A stretch of DNA of 64,000 bases. Source: Membranipora membranacea (Eukaryota > Bryozoa > Gymnolaemata > Cheilostomatida > Membraniporidae). The stretch spans positions 2,309,501-2,373,500 of the forward strand of contig OU612074.1 of NCBI GenBank assembly GCA_914767715.1. The letters are read 5' to 3'. The notes under the pieces are model-generated. The model made no database searches, had not been told where the DNA came from, and saw only the letters and a program-made list of their open reading frames with translations. Numbering within the stretch: the first letter of the stretch is position 1; the number at the start of each line of letters is the position of its first letter. Made by a program: the position numbers and the translations under genes. This document shows, piece after piece, positions 1 through 12,356 of this stretch.

Positions 1-3000
1 GAAGAAAAATAGAAAAAATCCGAAAAAAAAGTTAGAAGTTATCTTCTCTTTTTAGCGAGTGAACAACTTCGCTAAATTTTGATTCCTCTACATCACTCAT
101 GAGAGGGCAGCTTGCGAAATTAAGTTCCACCAAACATTTCTTCCTGTAGGGTATGAGATGTGCAGGGTCACCATTTTAGTCGTGGAACACGATTTTAGGG
201 AGTTAATAGTCTGAGCCCCCAGACTTTGCCCCCCGTCCGACAGCCCCCCGGAGGGAGTTAACAGACTTTTTCTCAGACTTTTTAGTGAACACAAACATTC
301 CACGACTTTATCAATAATAGTGAGCTATCCTCTCTTTTTTGCCTTGCCCTCATCTAGATTCCTGCTGGGGAATTCCTTACAATTAAGCCTAGTTCTACAA
401 ATTGTAAGTAAACATTTGATGCTGTGAAATATGATATCCACCTAACCAATTTAGTATCTTAGACTATGATACTCTTGTGTTCTCTAAGATTCTCCTTTTC
501 TTCACTGAACTTCTCATCGCATTTTATGAAGATCTCGTTATTTACTAAAGTCAAATGTATTGCAGCTAAAATATGGTCAGCAGAATATTATTGTCATCAA
601 TCAGATAATGTACATAAACACTAAGAAGTAACCCTGTTACACCTTGATACCAATGAACTAAACCTTAGTTCATTGTTGATACAACATACATTTATCCATC
701 ATACCATCCATAAAGATCTATTGTCTGAAACAGAATTAGACTACAACAATTGAACAAAGGTAATGAAAAAGTAAAGCTAATTTCACACAACAGCTAATTG
801 TTAGTTTAGTCCAGATCAGTGGCCCCAAACCCATGGAGCCAAGAGATCAAGTCCAAGATCACAGATAAGGCCCTGGAGTATTCATAAAATCTAGGTTTAA
901 AAGAGGCCTTATGTACTGCCCTACAATAGGAATAGCATAGCATAACTTTATCCTCTGGTACTAAGGAAGCTGCTGACAGTCATCTGCTATCAGCCATCAA
1001 ACACCAGCGCTGGATGCTGAAATTGTTCTTAGCCAATCCTATGGATATATATATGACTGTAATTTACCATTTGTGAATGCTACTGAACTGACCAGGTAAT
1101 AAATCAGACTTGAAAGTCTGAGATTGTGTGCTTAGCTTCATAACCTGGCTATTTATATGTGTGGTCGACTCCTATTTTTGTATGTTTTTGTGTCTGTCGA
1201 TGGCGGTGACAGCTATATTCTTTTTTTTATGATTTGCTGGAAACTTTAGACTTAAAATATCATACCTCAAAACCCGATAGAATTCATCTGCTGTGCCCTA
1301 AATTACTCTCTAGGCTTCTGCGTCCCCAAACCCCCCAGCTGTTTGTTTTTTACTTCGCAATGTTGGCAACCCTGAGGGGCACCATATATCATTTTAAAGG
1401 GCTCAAAAGCTCTAGGTTCTCAAGATGATCACAAATTCTCTCAAAATTTATGAACAATCGATTTTTGCCGCTCAACCATAGGCTCCTAGTCTGCAGTGGT
1501 GGCAGTATGCTTAGAAATGATGTCCTATCTCAAATTACACTTGGCTGGAAGGCACTATATTTATTGACCAATGTTTTGCTTGTCCCCAGTATATTACCAA
1601 GTATGATTAATCCCTGCGCACCCCCTGCTTTGCCTAGACAAAGGGTACAAACAATGTGCTTATTCCATTCATAAAAATTCTTTACAGGTTTAGCAAGAAT
1701 CTATTTTATCAGAATAATTAGAAGTGGTCATAAATATTTGCGCAGTATGTTGGATATCTAGGTCATGCGACGTCAAGATGATGCCATGAAATTTGGAATA
1801 GGTGATAACCCCATATACTTAGTTTAAATTGTTTTGCATAATCAAAACACTGTTAATAAGCAGTCTCTTCCTGTTTATGGCCGCCATTTTGGTCTCGGGA
1901 ATATTGAACAATAAAATTAATGATGTCACCAAATTCGCCAAATTCAACAGTTATTACATTCAAATCTGCCATAAAGAGCCACCCTGTCATTGTTAATTCT
2001 CTGAATTTCATCCCAATACCAATTTTTATTGGTTTTTTTTGGTCATGTATCTGCTTAATGTTTTTTTTCATTGATGACTTACTAACTGGTTAAAGGGCAA
2101 CCAAGGTTTCGCAGAAATGCATTAATGGGTAGGAAATAATGTGGTGGGCAGCATCAGCTTTGTGCATTACGCGATGCAAAACTCAAAGTAGTTGCTGACT
2201 CTAAGCTGGGTAACACTTCAGTTTAGGGGAGGTTCCAAGACTTTGCTGTAATAATTATAGAGCACAGGCTAAATAATAACAGGAACAGGAAACTGCTATG
2301 TGGTATTCTCTTTTAGCTGAGTTTGAGTGCCTGATGGAAGAAATGTTTCACAAGAATTCTGGCTGAATAATCATCCGAATTATATTTTGTCTTTTTCCCC
2401 ATGCAGAAGGTGCAATCTGCTATTAATCAATGGCCATCAATGAGAAGTTGTTTGAAACCTTGGTTGCACTTTAAACGTGTTCTGTGTATTGATATTACTA
2501 TTTTTAGTGTTCCTAGTAAATTCATTGTTAATAATTTTTTTCAATTGCCTTTTGCCAGATCCGCAAATTCATGCATGTATGTTTATATATTTCTGGTTAA
2601 AAGTCATTGACTTAATCTGCATCAGAAAAAAATGGAAAAATATATATACCTAAGGACAACTAATAGGCAGCCACTTACTGTCTATGGGGGCCATATTCAT
2701 GTTTGTGGTCATGTATGCTTTTATAAATACCCTATTTCCCAACTTTGAACAGAATCATATGATAAGAAATTTTAATCGGCAACAATTTACTGCCTATTAT
2801 GGCCATATTGGATCTCAAGGTCATGTGACACCGAATCGGATGTCACCAGGAGGTCAGCATACAAAGATACCCACTTATGCCAATTTACAAACATGATTTG
2901 TTCACAAGATATCACCAATTACAACAAAACAATTTTTACTGATTAGTGTAATTAGCAAAGTTGTATGACTAATTTAAAACCCAACAAAAGCAAAGGTAAA

Positions 3001-3209
3001 GGAACTCAGCAGGTTTAAGATGAGGCTCAGGAAGGCATCAGCTGAGGTCACCAAATCGATCATGATAAAGCAATGAGCTGAACACCTACCACGTTAAAAA
3101 CGAGTCTCTATTTATAATTAAAACCATTTGAAAAAAGTTCCAGCTGTTTTGTAATGTTTTGATTAAGTATCACCATCACCACAGAACTTTTTTTTTTGTC
3201 TTTTCTTAC
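1..3209. other. No recognisable gene; dispersed repeat fragments
   Basis: No exon was recognised here, although the minus-strand three-finger/EGF gene must continue into this stretch or beyond the window because its last visible exon ends in phase 1. A G-rich hairpin-type repeat lies at about 190-290. A palindromic CAATGAACT/AGTTCATTG motif lies at 652-676 and recurs near 4486. Several fragments around 1730-1770, 1870-1900, 2670-2720 and 2790-2830 share a GGCCATATT...GGTCATGTGAC theme, suggesting overlapping decayed copies of one repeat. Confidence 0.4.
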
Positions 3210-6200
3210 CAATGCATGGTTCTCCTGCATATCCCTCTGAGCAGTTGCAGTAATATCCTGACTCAGTGTCCAAGCAATCACCATTAGCACCGCAGTCTTC
3301 ATTAAAGTAGCAGCCATCAGTTACATTAACCATCTTTCCGTCATCATCTTATCATCACAAAAAGAAATCATAAGAAAATCAACACTTTCCTTGCCATCTG
3401 TAACATATATAACATGCAGCGTGTGCCAGAAATGTTTCCTTATCAGTAAATATTTTTGCTCAGGTTTTCCAAAGTTTATAATTAGTAATTGTAGTAATTA
3501 GTAATTTGTCGAAGCATGGACAACAGTCGACATGTGACATCGTGCACCTGCATGGATGTAGGTAGAGATTTGATTCATTGCGGCCAGACTTAGGGTCAGG
3601 ATAATGTTTTGCAAAAATCAGTGCAGTCTGTAGAGTTGTTATGCCAGTTCTGCTGATACTGAAAGCTACACTCATGCTGAACTCTTGATTGAATAATATA
3701 TTAAAAAAGTGGAGAGGCATGGCTTTGACTCTTTTTCCGCCATGCTAGCTTGTTTCTACATGCTCTGTTTGCTTGGTTTCCAAACCACATTGAAGTATCT
3801 GTGGTAGCTTCACTGTATGATGTTTGATGAAGATCTTTCTAGGTTTATTGACAGTATAAATACTTACCTCCTTCATCAGCGTTACACAAATCTCCTATGC
3901 AGCAATAGATGCAATAGTAATCGTGTTCCTCAGTAGGCAAAGAGCAGTCAAGGGTGGATTCATTCTTCTGCAATTCCCGACATGCAGCCGTTTGCATACA
4001 CTTTTTATTCCATATGTCTCCAACGGAGTCATATTTCGACGTGTAACATGACTGTGTATAGGAGAGAGATTACAAAATAATTATTCGGAGTGATACATAC
4101 ATACAGTCTATCATTCATTGGATGCAACTCCTTTCAAAAGAATATGAAAGTTCCAACACTCAAATAATGCGCAAATATGTCTGCACAAAAATGTGTTCTC
4201 TGATATTCGTTAGCTTTGTTATATTGAATATTAGCCAAATTCTAATAGCCATCATATATTACTTTGGAGTTTCCCCACCACACATAAAGTGAAGGCAGCT
4301 CCTATTTTTACATGTAGTTGGAATACAAAGGTATGAATAACACGGCTCAGCCAAAAACCAGTCAGTCACATAGCGGCAAACAGATAGTGCACACTACTAT
4401 CATATTTCGTACTGAGGAATCATATTACACCTTTGTACCAAACTACCAACTACAATATATATTTAACCTACTATATATATTATCAATGAACTAAACCTAG
4501 TTCATTGATATTATGGATCCAAACTAAAAGAAGGACGCTACAACAAAGACAATAAAAACAGAGTAACCCGAATAAAGCAAACCAAATAGAAGAAGACGAG
4601 ATTGGGAAAGGGACTCTACTTATGACTATTTGCTGTACAACCTATACAATCATGAGGACAGCTAGATTACTCATATGAGGATTGTATTACTTGTAGGGTC
4701 ACCCCAAAAGGCTGGCGGCTAGTAGAGAGGACACTCCACTGATAGCTCTGTACTGAGAGGATCTTGCTTGAGAAATCAGATATTTGTATCAGTGATTAGA
4801 GGTGAGTAAAACCCCACAACTTCCTGCTAGCAATGTCAATAATTGATAATTATCCCTAGGCCTACTGCATCTTTTATTGGAAAGTAACATGTAACTTTGA
4901 CATAGCTATCTAGATCCGATAGCTGTGACCAGGGAAAATGGAACTAAAGTGATGAAGGATGCTTGGTTTTTAATTGATCCAAAATATAATCGTTAAATCA
5001 TTATCATATTTTTTCCATTGTTTACTGAGATAGTTGACTTCACGACCACCCAAACCCAAGCAAACCACTCTTAGAATGACATCATGGCATGGGAGTATTA
5101 CAACATAACAATCTTGTTAATTAACTCAACCCAACCTATGAGTATTGATTGATTGATTGATTGATTGATTTATTAGCTATCACAAACATTAAATGTTGCG
5201 AAAAATGGATGCATATACTTTGTCATAATAAGAGCTTGCTACTAGTGTATGGAACTATGTACATTTTAAAAATAGAATCTCATTAAGTGTGATGCACATT
5301 TGCCTCAGAAAACAGTCTTTGCCCCATGAGCTGCGATATTTAACATGTCTAAGACGACCAAAAGGGCAACGTTCAAGAAAATCGTGCATAAAGTGGTCTT
5401 CATCAGAAAAACAGCACATGATAATGGATTTAGTTCTCTGTTTAACAATGGTATCAAGGTCGCCTACGTCAAGCCCTAAATTCTTGGCATCGTTGAAAAC
5501 TTTTCTTAGTATGCACATGTCGGAGCAGTTATCATCAACAGTCACTAGTCACAATCAAAATTAGGCTATACCCCTTCTTACCTCTTCAGGGAAGTTACAT
5601 GGTTCTGTCGCTAAACATTCCCCTCTGAAAAATTTGTTTTCGCAAACATGGCATCTGTTTCCATGTATAGCAACTGTGTACAAAAAATATAGCAGAGAGA
5701 GAGAGAGTCAGAAGGAATTCGATTCATTATATTGGTTATGTTATGACCTCAAAAAGTCAATATCAAAGGTAGGTGATAATATATAATACATAGGGTAAGG
5801 CGGGGTACGTTGAGCCAGTTTTTACATATTTGATTGTAACATACAGTTTAATTGTGCCAGATTAACAAAAGTTGGCACTGAAATTTGTCTTCATGTCTTC
5901 CATCAACATGAGTGAGGTCAGAAACTTATTGCAGCAAGAAAAGGAAATATTGCTGTTTCAAAAAAAAATCAGGAAGCGGCTCAACGTGCCCCAAGTACGG
6001 GGCACGTTGAGCCGGGTCCGCATTTTGTATGGGGCACGTTGAGCCACTCTGTTATGGTCATCTCTTTGCTAGTAATAACTTTTTTAATTCACTGCAACCA
6101 TGAGAAAAAAAGTTTGGCAACCAAATTCATTGCAACATTTTTTTCACTCAATTGAACTATAATATATAATTCACAACACAAATCTCTGAATCATTTGCGG

Positions 6201-6990
6201 TAGAGGAAAGCTTGCACACGGCAAACTTGATGATTAGTGCAGGGAAAAGTGAACTCAGAGTGATTGCTAATTTCATTAAAGAAAAATCAATTCAAATGCT
6301 TTTGTTTTTGTGTATGTAAATGTTGTCGAAAAAGTTTCAAACATACTTCATATACACTTTCATCATAGAACATTCATACTGCGGGGTATGGCTCAACGTG
6401 CCCCAACAGCCTGTTTTCACTTTCAACTCGAGTTAAACAAACTCTCTCCATCAGAGATAAATTAAGATTATGTGAAATTAAGCCTAAATATGATGTTATC
6501 ACGTAATAAAAGTTGCAACTTCTCTGGCACGCCTTGTTTGGAGCAGATGACATTTCCGTCGATTAGCGCATTATTTACTTTTTACGTTAAAAACGATGAA
6601 ATACTAAATAATTATCTTTCCTTAGTTAGTAACTATCTTTCTTTTTGTCTGCTCAAAAAGGGTGCCTTTGTCACAAGACCTCTGATGGTGGGGAAAACTC
6701 AAAACATAAAATGGTATTTGAAAAAAGTGGGGTGGATCAACGTGCCCCATGGCTCAACATACCCTGCCTTCCCTAAACATAATAATGGAAAGATGTAATG
6801 TCTACTCTTTGTTGTTGTTGAAGTGCCTTCATATATATGCTTCATTCATATATGCTAGAGAGATACCAAGATATATATATATATTTTCAATGTTGGCCCA
6901 ATTGGGGAGAATAGCCCAATGTTACTGTTAGGACAGAAAATATCTCCACTTGAGCTAAAACTCACCTTTATTAAGGCATAACACAATCAT
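3210..6990 (-). CDS. Three-finger (Ly6/uPAR-like) plus EGF-like domain protein, 3' end missing
   Basis: Minus-strand exons with matching phases: 6990-6966 (possible start, MIVLCLNK), 5673-5582, 4051-3868 and 3347-3210. Exons two and three together give a cysteine pattern opening with CHVC and closing with CCIGDLCN, the end signature of three-finger (LU) domains. The fourth exon is one complete EGF-like module with six cysteines (CYFNEDC, then CLDTESGYYC, then CNCSEGYAGEPC). By family, such proteins are secreted or on the cell surface and bind protein partners; the ligand is unknown. The first exon is the weakest part: an in-frame stop lies just upstream of its ATG and the predicted leader is short and contains a lysine. 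The gene continues after 3210 in phase 1, but I could not find the next exon. A LINE tail and an inverted-repeat element sit in its introns. Confidence 0.65.
4486..4510. repeat. Palindromic repeat core CAATGAACT/AGTTCATTG
   Basis: A near-perfect palindrome around CAATGAACTAAAC also occurs at 652-676 and, shorter, at 47954-47972. The flanks of the first two copies share a TTACACCTT...TACCAA stretch about 20-60 bases upstream, so they are probably members of one small dispersed element. Confidence 0.45.
5144..5560 (-). mobile_element. 5'-truncated LINE, C-terminal ORF tail with (TCAA)n end
   Basis: The minus-strand ORF at 5545-5255 (about 96 residues) has the look of the extreme C-terminus of CR1/L2-type LINE polyproteins: FSDEDHFMHDFLER, then RLRHVKYRSSWGKDCFLRQ, then LNEILF. 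About 80 bases past the stop the minus strand shows AATAAA running into a (TCAA)n tract at 5171-5144. Short tandem repeats at the 3' end are typical of CR1/L2-type LINEs. It lies in an intron of the three-finger/EGF gene. The clade call is inference. Confidence 0.45.
5798..6778. mobile_element. ~0.98 kb non-autonomous element with terminal and internal inverted repeats
   Basis: The left end (GGGTAAGGCGGGGTACGTTG at about 5801) and the right end, read on the other strand (AGGGAAGGCAGGGTATGTTG), are imperfect inverted repeats of about 24 bases ending in GAGCC. The core GGGGCACGTTGAGCC recurs in both orientations near 5980, 6000, 6032 and 6390. The inside is AT-rich and the ORF at 6472-6798 resembles nothing known. 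No transposase is visible, so it is probably mobilised in trans. It lies in the first intron of the three-finger/EGF gene. A target-site duplication could not be fixed. Confidence 0.6.
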
Positions 6991-8188
6991 CAAACCAGAG
7001 AGTAGAAGTCATTTTGGCGTGCACCAGTACTTTCTGAAACTGAACTTGTCTCGCAAGTTTAAACCAAACAATGACAACACACTGCATTGTGTTTTGCACA
7101 GCGTCGCAGTCTCTAGTGTTTTGGTTTGAGAGTGAGTATCTTTGTATTGCACAACATCATGGTTTATATTGCTTTTGTTCAAGTGGAGCCAATTCCAATA
7201 AATCGCCTCTCTAAAAATTGGAGTATGGCCTAACTGGTGAATTATAGTTATATCGTAAAGATCTGATTACGCCAAATAAAACAGTACCGTGGTTGATGCT
7301 CATTTTTAAATGCGGCAAGGATGACAAACAAACAAATTTGATTTAAATTGATTGCTTTTTGGTTGTTCCCATTCTACAGGTGAGTCTCCGTGACAATGTA
7401 GGAAATGGAAAGGCTAACCTGATTATCCAGTGCACTCTGGGTAAATGTGCCCGAGTGCTGAATAAAGGCCTGATTTCTCACTAGATTATTATCTCATATA
7501 TTATCAGATGACAGACTAATGCTCTATGCAGGGCGTGTATCTTCATATCTAAGATCACAGAGTTAATTTACTAAATACTAAATATATATATAAATTTGTA
7601 TATTAAGTATATGTCTAAGATGCATTCGACGAAAAATATTAACCACATATTTTTAGAAATACAGTGCAGATTTTGTTTGTCACACGATAAACGCCAGACT
7701 GGGATCACTGCATTATCAGCCTCTGGTTCTAGGTATTTTTGAGGACAAACATTATTCGGCGCTAGACATGAGACAAATTTAAAGATGGGTGACACACAGT
7801 CAGCCGACCATCCATTTATACATAAGGATGCGACGCTTTCTTAACGCCTCAGCTAAAAACAGCTCATGAGGCTACATCCTGTCAACTCATTTCCTCAGAT
7901 ATGGGTTTATTATTATTGTACACTCTTTATTGTATAGTGGTGTGCAGGGTAGAGTGAAGAAGTAACATTCTTCCCTGTGAGCTGTGTCATATACATGCTA
8001 TAACAATGCAAGTTTAGTCCGGACATGTCTAATTCAAAATACAAACAAATTGAAGCGATAAAAAAACAGTGGGTGTCCATGTAAGAAATTTGACTCAGAT
8101 TATAAGAGACACTGGTTGTCAACCTGAAAAGTACCGAAGCAAAATACAAGATAAAGGCGAGTCAGATAATCTGTGAAGCTTTCTCAAG

Positions 8189-10966
8189 TTAATGTACCCT
8201 CCTCTCTATATAAAGTCCGATATCGGCTTGATGAAACACTACAATATTCATAGGATCGGAAGTTCTACATTCTCCAGTTGATTTGGTAGCCACACCAAAA
8301 CCCTAAAAAATAAAGGAGCAGTGTTCTGACAGGCTGTCATGATATGGATAGTTATTTCTGAGTGTTCAAAAGTTCATATGCAGATAAACTGTAATAGCTA
8401 GTAATAGTAATAGTAATAGTTAGTGAACAAAAGGAAATTTAATCTTAGGATATCAAGGTTATGTGGAATCAAATTAGATGCTTGCATATGGATTTTGAGC
8501 TCATGCGACATTACAGTTGATGAAGACATAAGACCAGAAAAATGAGATTTCCCCATATTCTAAGTTGTATGACTATACAATATATGGATAATCTAATGCA
8601 AATGAGGAGACATAGGCTACCATACAAAAGAGGTGGAATATAAATCTAATGCTTGAACCGCGCATAAAATTATTGATTTTATCTTTCTTGATTTGTCGGA
8701 GTTATCCATCTTATTATTTGATTGAAACTTGAGGAGGCAACTGTATTATTGTTTTACTTGCAATCAGGTAGATTGGTATATACTAAACTCCCAACCGCTA
8801 TGATGATGTCCGAGAATTGTATGAGACAAGCCAACTAAGATACTAAGGTGTCCTTTTTTACTCCAAAGTGTACGGCTCATACACGTTATATTAGGAGGAA
8901 CACAACTCCAATAAAAACAAAAGCCCAAAACAATGTTCCCTGGTTCCAAGCAGCATACAGAGCAACATGTTATCGAAGCCTTGTAATACTTGATTACTTA
9001 ACTCACTGACCTACAAGTGAATTCATTGAGATATTCACACAAGGTTAATATAAATTATTATCTCACAATAGTAAACTTACCAATCGAGTATCACCCATGT
9101 TATATACAATAACTCCCTGATATTTCTCAGTGTTTTCTGTTATTCGTCCCAGGCCCTGACTCCATGATACCATGCCCACATACGAAGGTCTGCTCGGTCG
9201 TTGACTTCAACCAAGTCTTAAACTAAAATAGTTGAAACAAAATGTTGAGAGAAGGTAAAAGAAAAACGATGAATAACTCATGTTAGTGATTAAGCGTCTT
9301 CCTGACTTGGATATCTAAAGGTAGAGTGATCCCGGAGGAGGGGCCTTTCAATTAAAATGATGGAATGACTCACTAATTATTCCTTGCAGAGATGAATAAG
9401 ACTTGCCTGAGGTCATGGTTCAATAGTTTTCAATTTTTGATGGAACTGTTTGACATCCGATTGAATGATTTGGGAACATGTTGTGTAATTATGAGACAAG
9501 GGTTTTGTCACATGTTCCGAGAGAATCATGGACCATCGCTCATTCTAACTGACGAACTTCCCTGATAGGCTTATCACAAATCAAAAGAATATACATATTC
9601 ACCGGGCTACAATGCAACCTTAATCACAAGTCACAAGTAAAATCCCATGATGATGCAACAAGCCTAATATAGCTTGAAACTCCAGAACATTGCATTGTGG
9701 GATACTCATAAACACGCCTTACTGGAACGTCTATGATGAAAGTTGGAGCTTGTCTTTTATGATATTCCCTGACACATATCCTCGAACAGCTACGCTCTGC
9801 AAGACCCTATATATTGTCAGAATCTTTGCTCACATTGGTTGATTAACTTGTGATTGTCAGGACACACATGAAAAACATCCTGTAGCTTAACAACTTCAAA
9901 TAATAGTATTTGCCTCCCAGTGATTGATAGAATAGAATCTGCACAGTTTTCTTAAAAATCAACAAGCGATTAGTTCTAGGATATTTAGAGCACAGTACAA
10001 TGTTTATTTCCTTAAATCAAACCTTTGCATAAGGAGCCAGGAAATCTAAAGCTGTGTTGTGGAGCATGAACTTGCCAGTTTTTGTGAATTTTCCAAAACA
10101 AGTTCCGAAGCTGATGAGCTCGTCCCTGCCGATATTACAGGCGATCTTCATTAGACTCTCCCTGTAACCACAAGGCAAAGCCAAATACATATACTGTGTG
10201 GCCTATTGGCTTAGATCGAAGTATCACTGCCAATGGGGGAGTAGTGCCTGTTTCAGTTTTTGCAGCTTGCTGCACACTAACGATTACGAGGTCATCTATG
10301 GCCTCACCTCTAGGAGGCATTCTAGTTTTCTAGGATGTATCACACTCTCAGTACAAGGATTTCGGGCAACTTGCGTCATAACACGCTTGTCTCTTAGAAG
10401 TGGAGGGTGTGAAGCATATCGAGTCAGAATCAACGTCACTGCTACACATCGACAAGATCATATATTGAATCACTGTCACACATATTAAAGTAACTCAATA
10501 GATATTTATATATACATATATATATATTTACATATACATATGATACATTACCCATAAAACTGAGCAAGCATAAGTTGAAACAAATATCAACTGTGTAATA
10601 CCAACAGAGCCAATGTTCAGACCCCTCGTTTTATTGTGTATGTCATTTGATCAAGTTTGTTACAATTTGCGTTTCTCTTCCTTGAAATGCACAGCTTGTA
10701 AGCAGGTGAGAGCAACTCCCAATGCGACAACTGTATAATGTGTATAGTGGTTAAGCTTGCCCCCACCCCAACAGTTGCTGGTTATGCTGGCTCTGAACGA
10801 GATCTGTAATTACTTAGCTCACTGTGAATATAAGTTAACCTAGATATGAACCTACCGCTTCATCCTACTAACTTGCAGTGAAATATTCTATCTTTATATT
10901 ATGATATCTGAAGCAGTTAGTTCCATCAGGTCTGTCGATGAGCAGTTTTATGGGCACATCATACAT
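8189..10966 (-). pseudogene. NIP7: NIP7 60S ribosome-biogenesis factor, intron-bearing but disrupted
   Basis: Four minus-strand pieces follow NIP7 in order: about 10966-10873 (KLLIDRPDGTNCFR), 10161-10023 ([23 protein letters not shown]), 9222-9081 (KTWLKSTTEQTFVCG, then GRITENTEKYQG), and 8302-8189 ([19 protein letters not shown], stop). NIP7 is a PUA-domain protein of about 180 residues acting in 27S pre-rRNA processing and 60S assembly. Exon 9222-9081 is 142 bases long with phase 0 at both ends, and the frame changes inside TCAGGGCCTGGG, so it carries one extra base. The phase of the KLLIDRPDG exon does not join the next exon without a stop, and no convincing start exon was found. Introns are present, so this is not a retrocopy. 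Pseudogene is my preferred reading; an assembly error at a G/C run is the alternative for the insertion but does not explain the 5' damage. Confidence 0.8.
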
Positions 10967-11580
10967 AAATACACAGGATATTCATACAGGTGAAAACCAC
11001 ATACACCTAACATCGATGTCTTTAGGCTAAAATTTAATTTATTTCAGCCAAGAATGTGATCTCACTTCTTTTCGGCTCTAATGTCAAGTTTGATATTTTC
11101 AATCTCAATTAGTCATGATATGTACCTGCAGCTGTAAGTTGTGCAATCATTGTCTCTCTGCCTCTCCAGTATGTGTCAGGATAATCAGCTGTAGGCATAG
11201 ATTTAAAAACAGTATAGATAGGACATTGTGCTTCAATAACTTTGCATTATGTCCCCACCCGTATCGTCATTGTGCCACCCGCAGTGTCGCGTTATGCATA
11301 GCGTAACTGCCAGTGGGTTTATACCATAGATTTAAAAAACAGTTTTTTAAATCTATGGCTGTAGGTAAACCTTGGTCAGTATGTATCAGTCCTATCACAA
11401 GAAAAGGACACCAACTGAAAAAGAGAATTCACTGTTTTATAATCTGCCCAAAGTATCAGTTCCGATTTGAGGAAATTTTGTTTTCATTAAACTTAACTCA
11501 CTGCGACAACTCAAGTTGTCTGTTTTAAACCTTTTAAAAATGAACTATACAATAACTTTAATCAATGTGGGCTTGATAAG
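10967..11580. other. Intergenic, nothing recognised
   Basis: Short ORFs only. A short inverted repeat around ATAGATTTAAAAAACAG lies at about 11326-11357. It contains no family I can name, and the missing 5' end of NIP7 was searched for here without success. Confidence 0.3.
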
Positions 11581-12356
11581 ATGAGGAAAGCGGGATTTTA
11601 CCTCCCATTACTTCAACTGTGACGAGATACACAAACTCCGCTCACGGCACCAGCGGTTGGGATGACAAAATTGTAAAGAACATCAGGGGTATTATGTCTT
11701 TGCTTCATCTATCACCAAAGACCAGACATGGTTTTGTCTGCTTTGACGAGGTTAAGATGAAACAGGATATAGCCTCACACAGCAGATCTAGTAGGTAAGT
11801 TGTCATTATCGTACCTACCACTCAGAGCTAGTCTAAATTTTGCAAAAATGACATCAGAGGAAAAAAAGATTTTTCCATTATCTTACAAGCAATGTATCAT
11901 TTAACTATAATGAGACACTCAATCATGGCTACCAGTTATATCAGATACACACCTGGGTTGTGATTATAGGAAGTTGATGTTTCAGGATTTTTGTGAAGAG
12001 TAAAATGAGCTTAGGACTCATGTTTTCCAGTGTATTTGGACGTACGCTTTCACAAACTTTAGCTACCCTCCCGCGTATTTCACAACAACCACAGTGATCT
12101 ACCCGGGGATCAACCAAGTACTTCTGGGAAGTGTCCGTCTGCTGACGCAGAATAGTCTATGCATCATCACAACGATCTTTGAAGCATCACCTGCTAACAG
12201 AAAGTTTCAGGTAAGTACAATGTATTGATTGAGTTGTGTTGAATATCATCATCACAGGATCAGAGAGCCACCTTGCATCCAGCATCATGACCAAGAAGAC
12301 GGTTATATCATAGTTATATTATTTCCGACCCCCCCTCACTTGATCAAGGAGCTGAG
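11581..12356 (+). pseudogene. Decayed P-element/THAP9-like transposase copy
   Basis: Three segments match successive exons of the intact transposase gene at 17.8-21.0 kb. Segment 11581-11794 reads LPPITSTVTRY and VCFDEVKMK (intact copy LPSTSTVSRE and LCFDEVKIK) and ends at a GTAAGT donor in phase 2. Segment 12015-12210 reads HVFQCIWTYAF, YPPAYFTTTT and ASPANRKFQ and ends at GTAAGT. Segment 12258-12356 is frameshifted: DPPHLIKELR is recoverable only by allowing one extra C in a seven-C run. The second catalytic region reads TTIFEASPAN where the intact copy has GVIFDGSVQN, so the expected aspartate is a glutamate. Domains beyond 12.36 kb were not found. This is a broken sister copy. Confidence 0.72.

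Noticed and set aside
10198-10488. Plus-strand 96-residue ORF over the NIP7 exon
   Set aside because: Antisense shadow; the NIP7 reading on the minus strand explains part of the interval.
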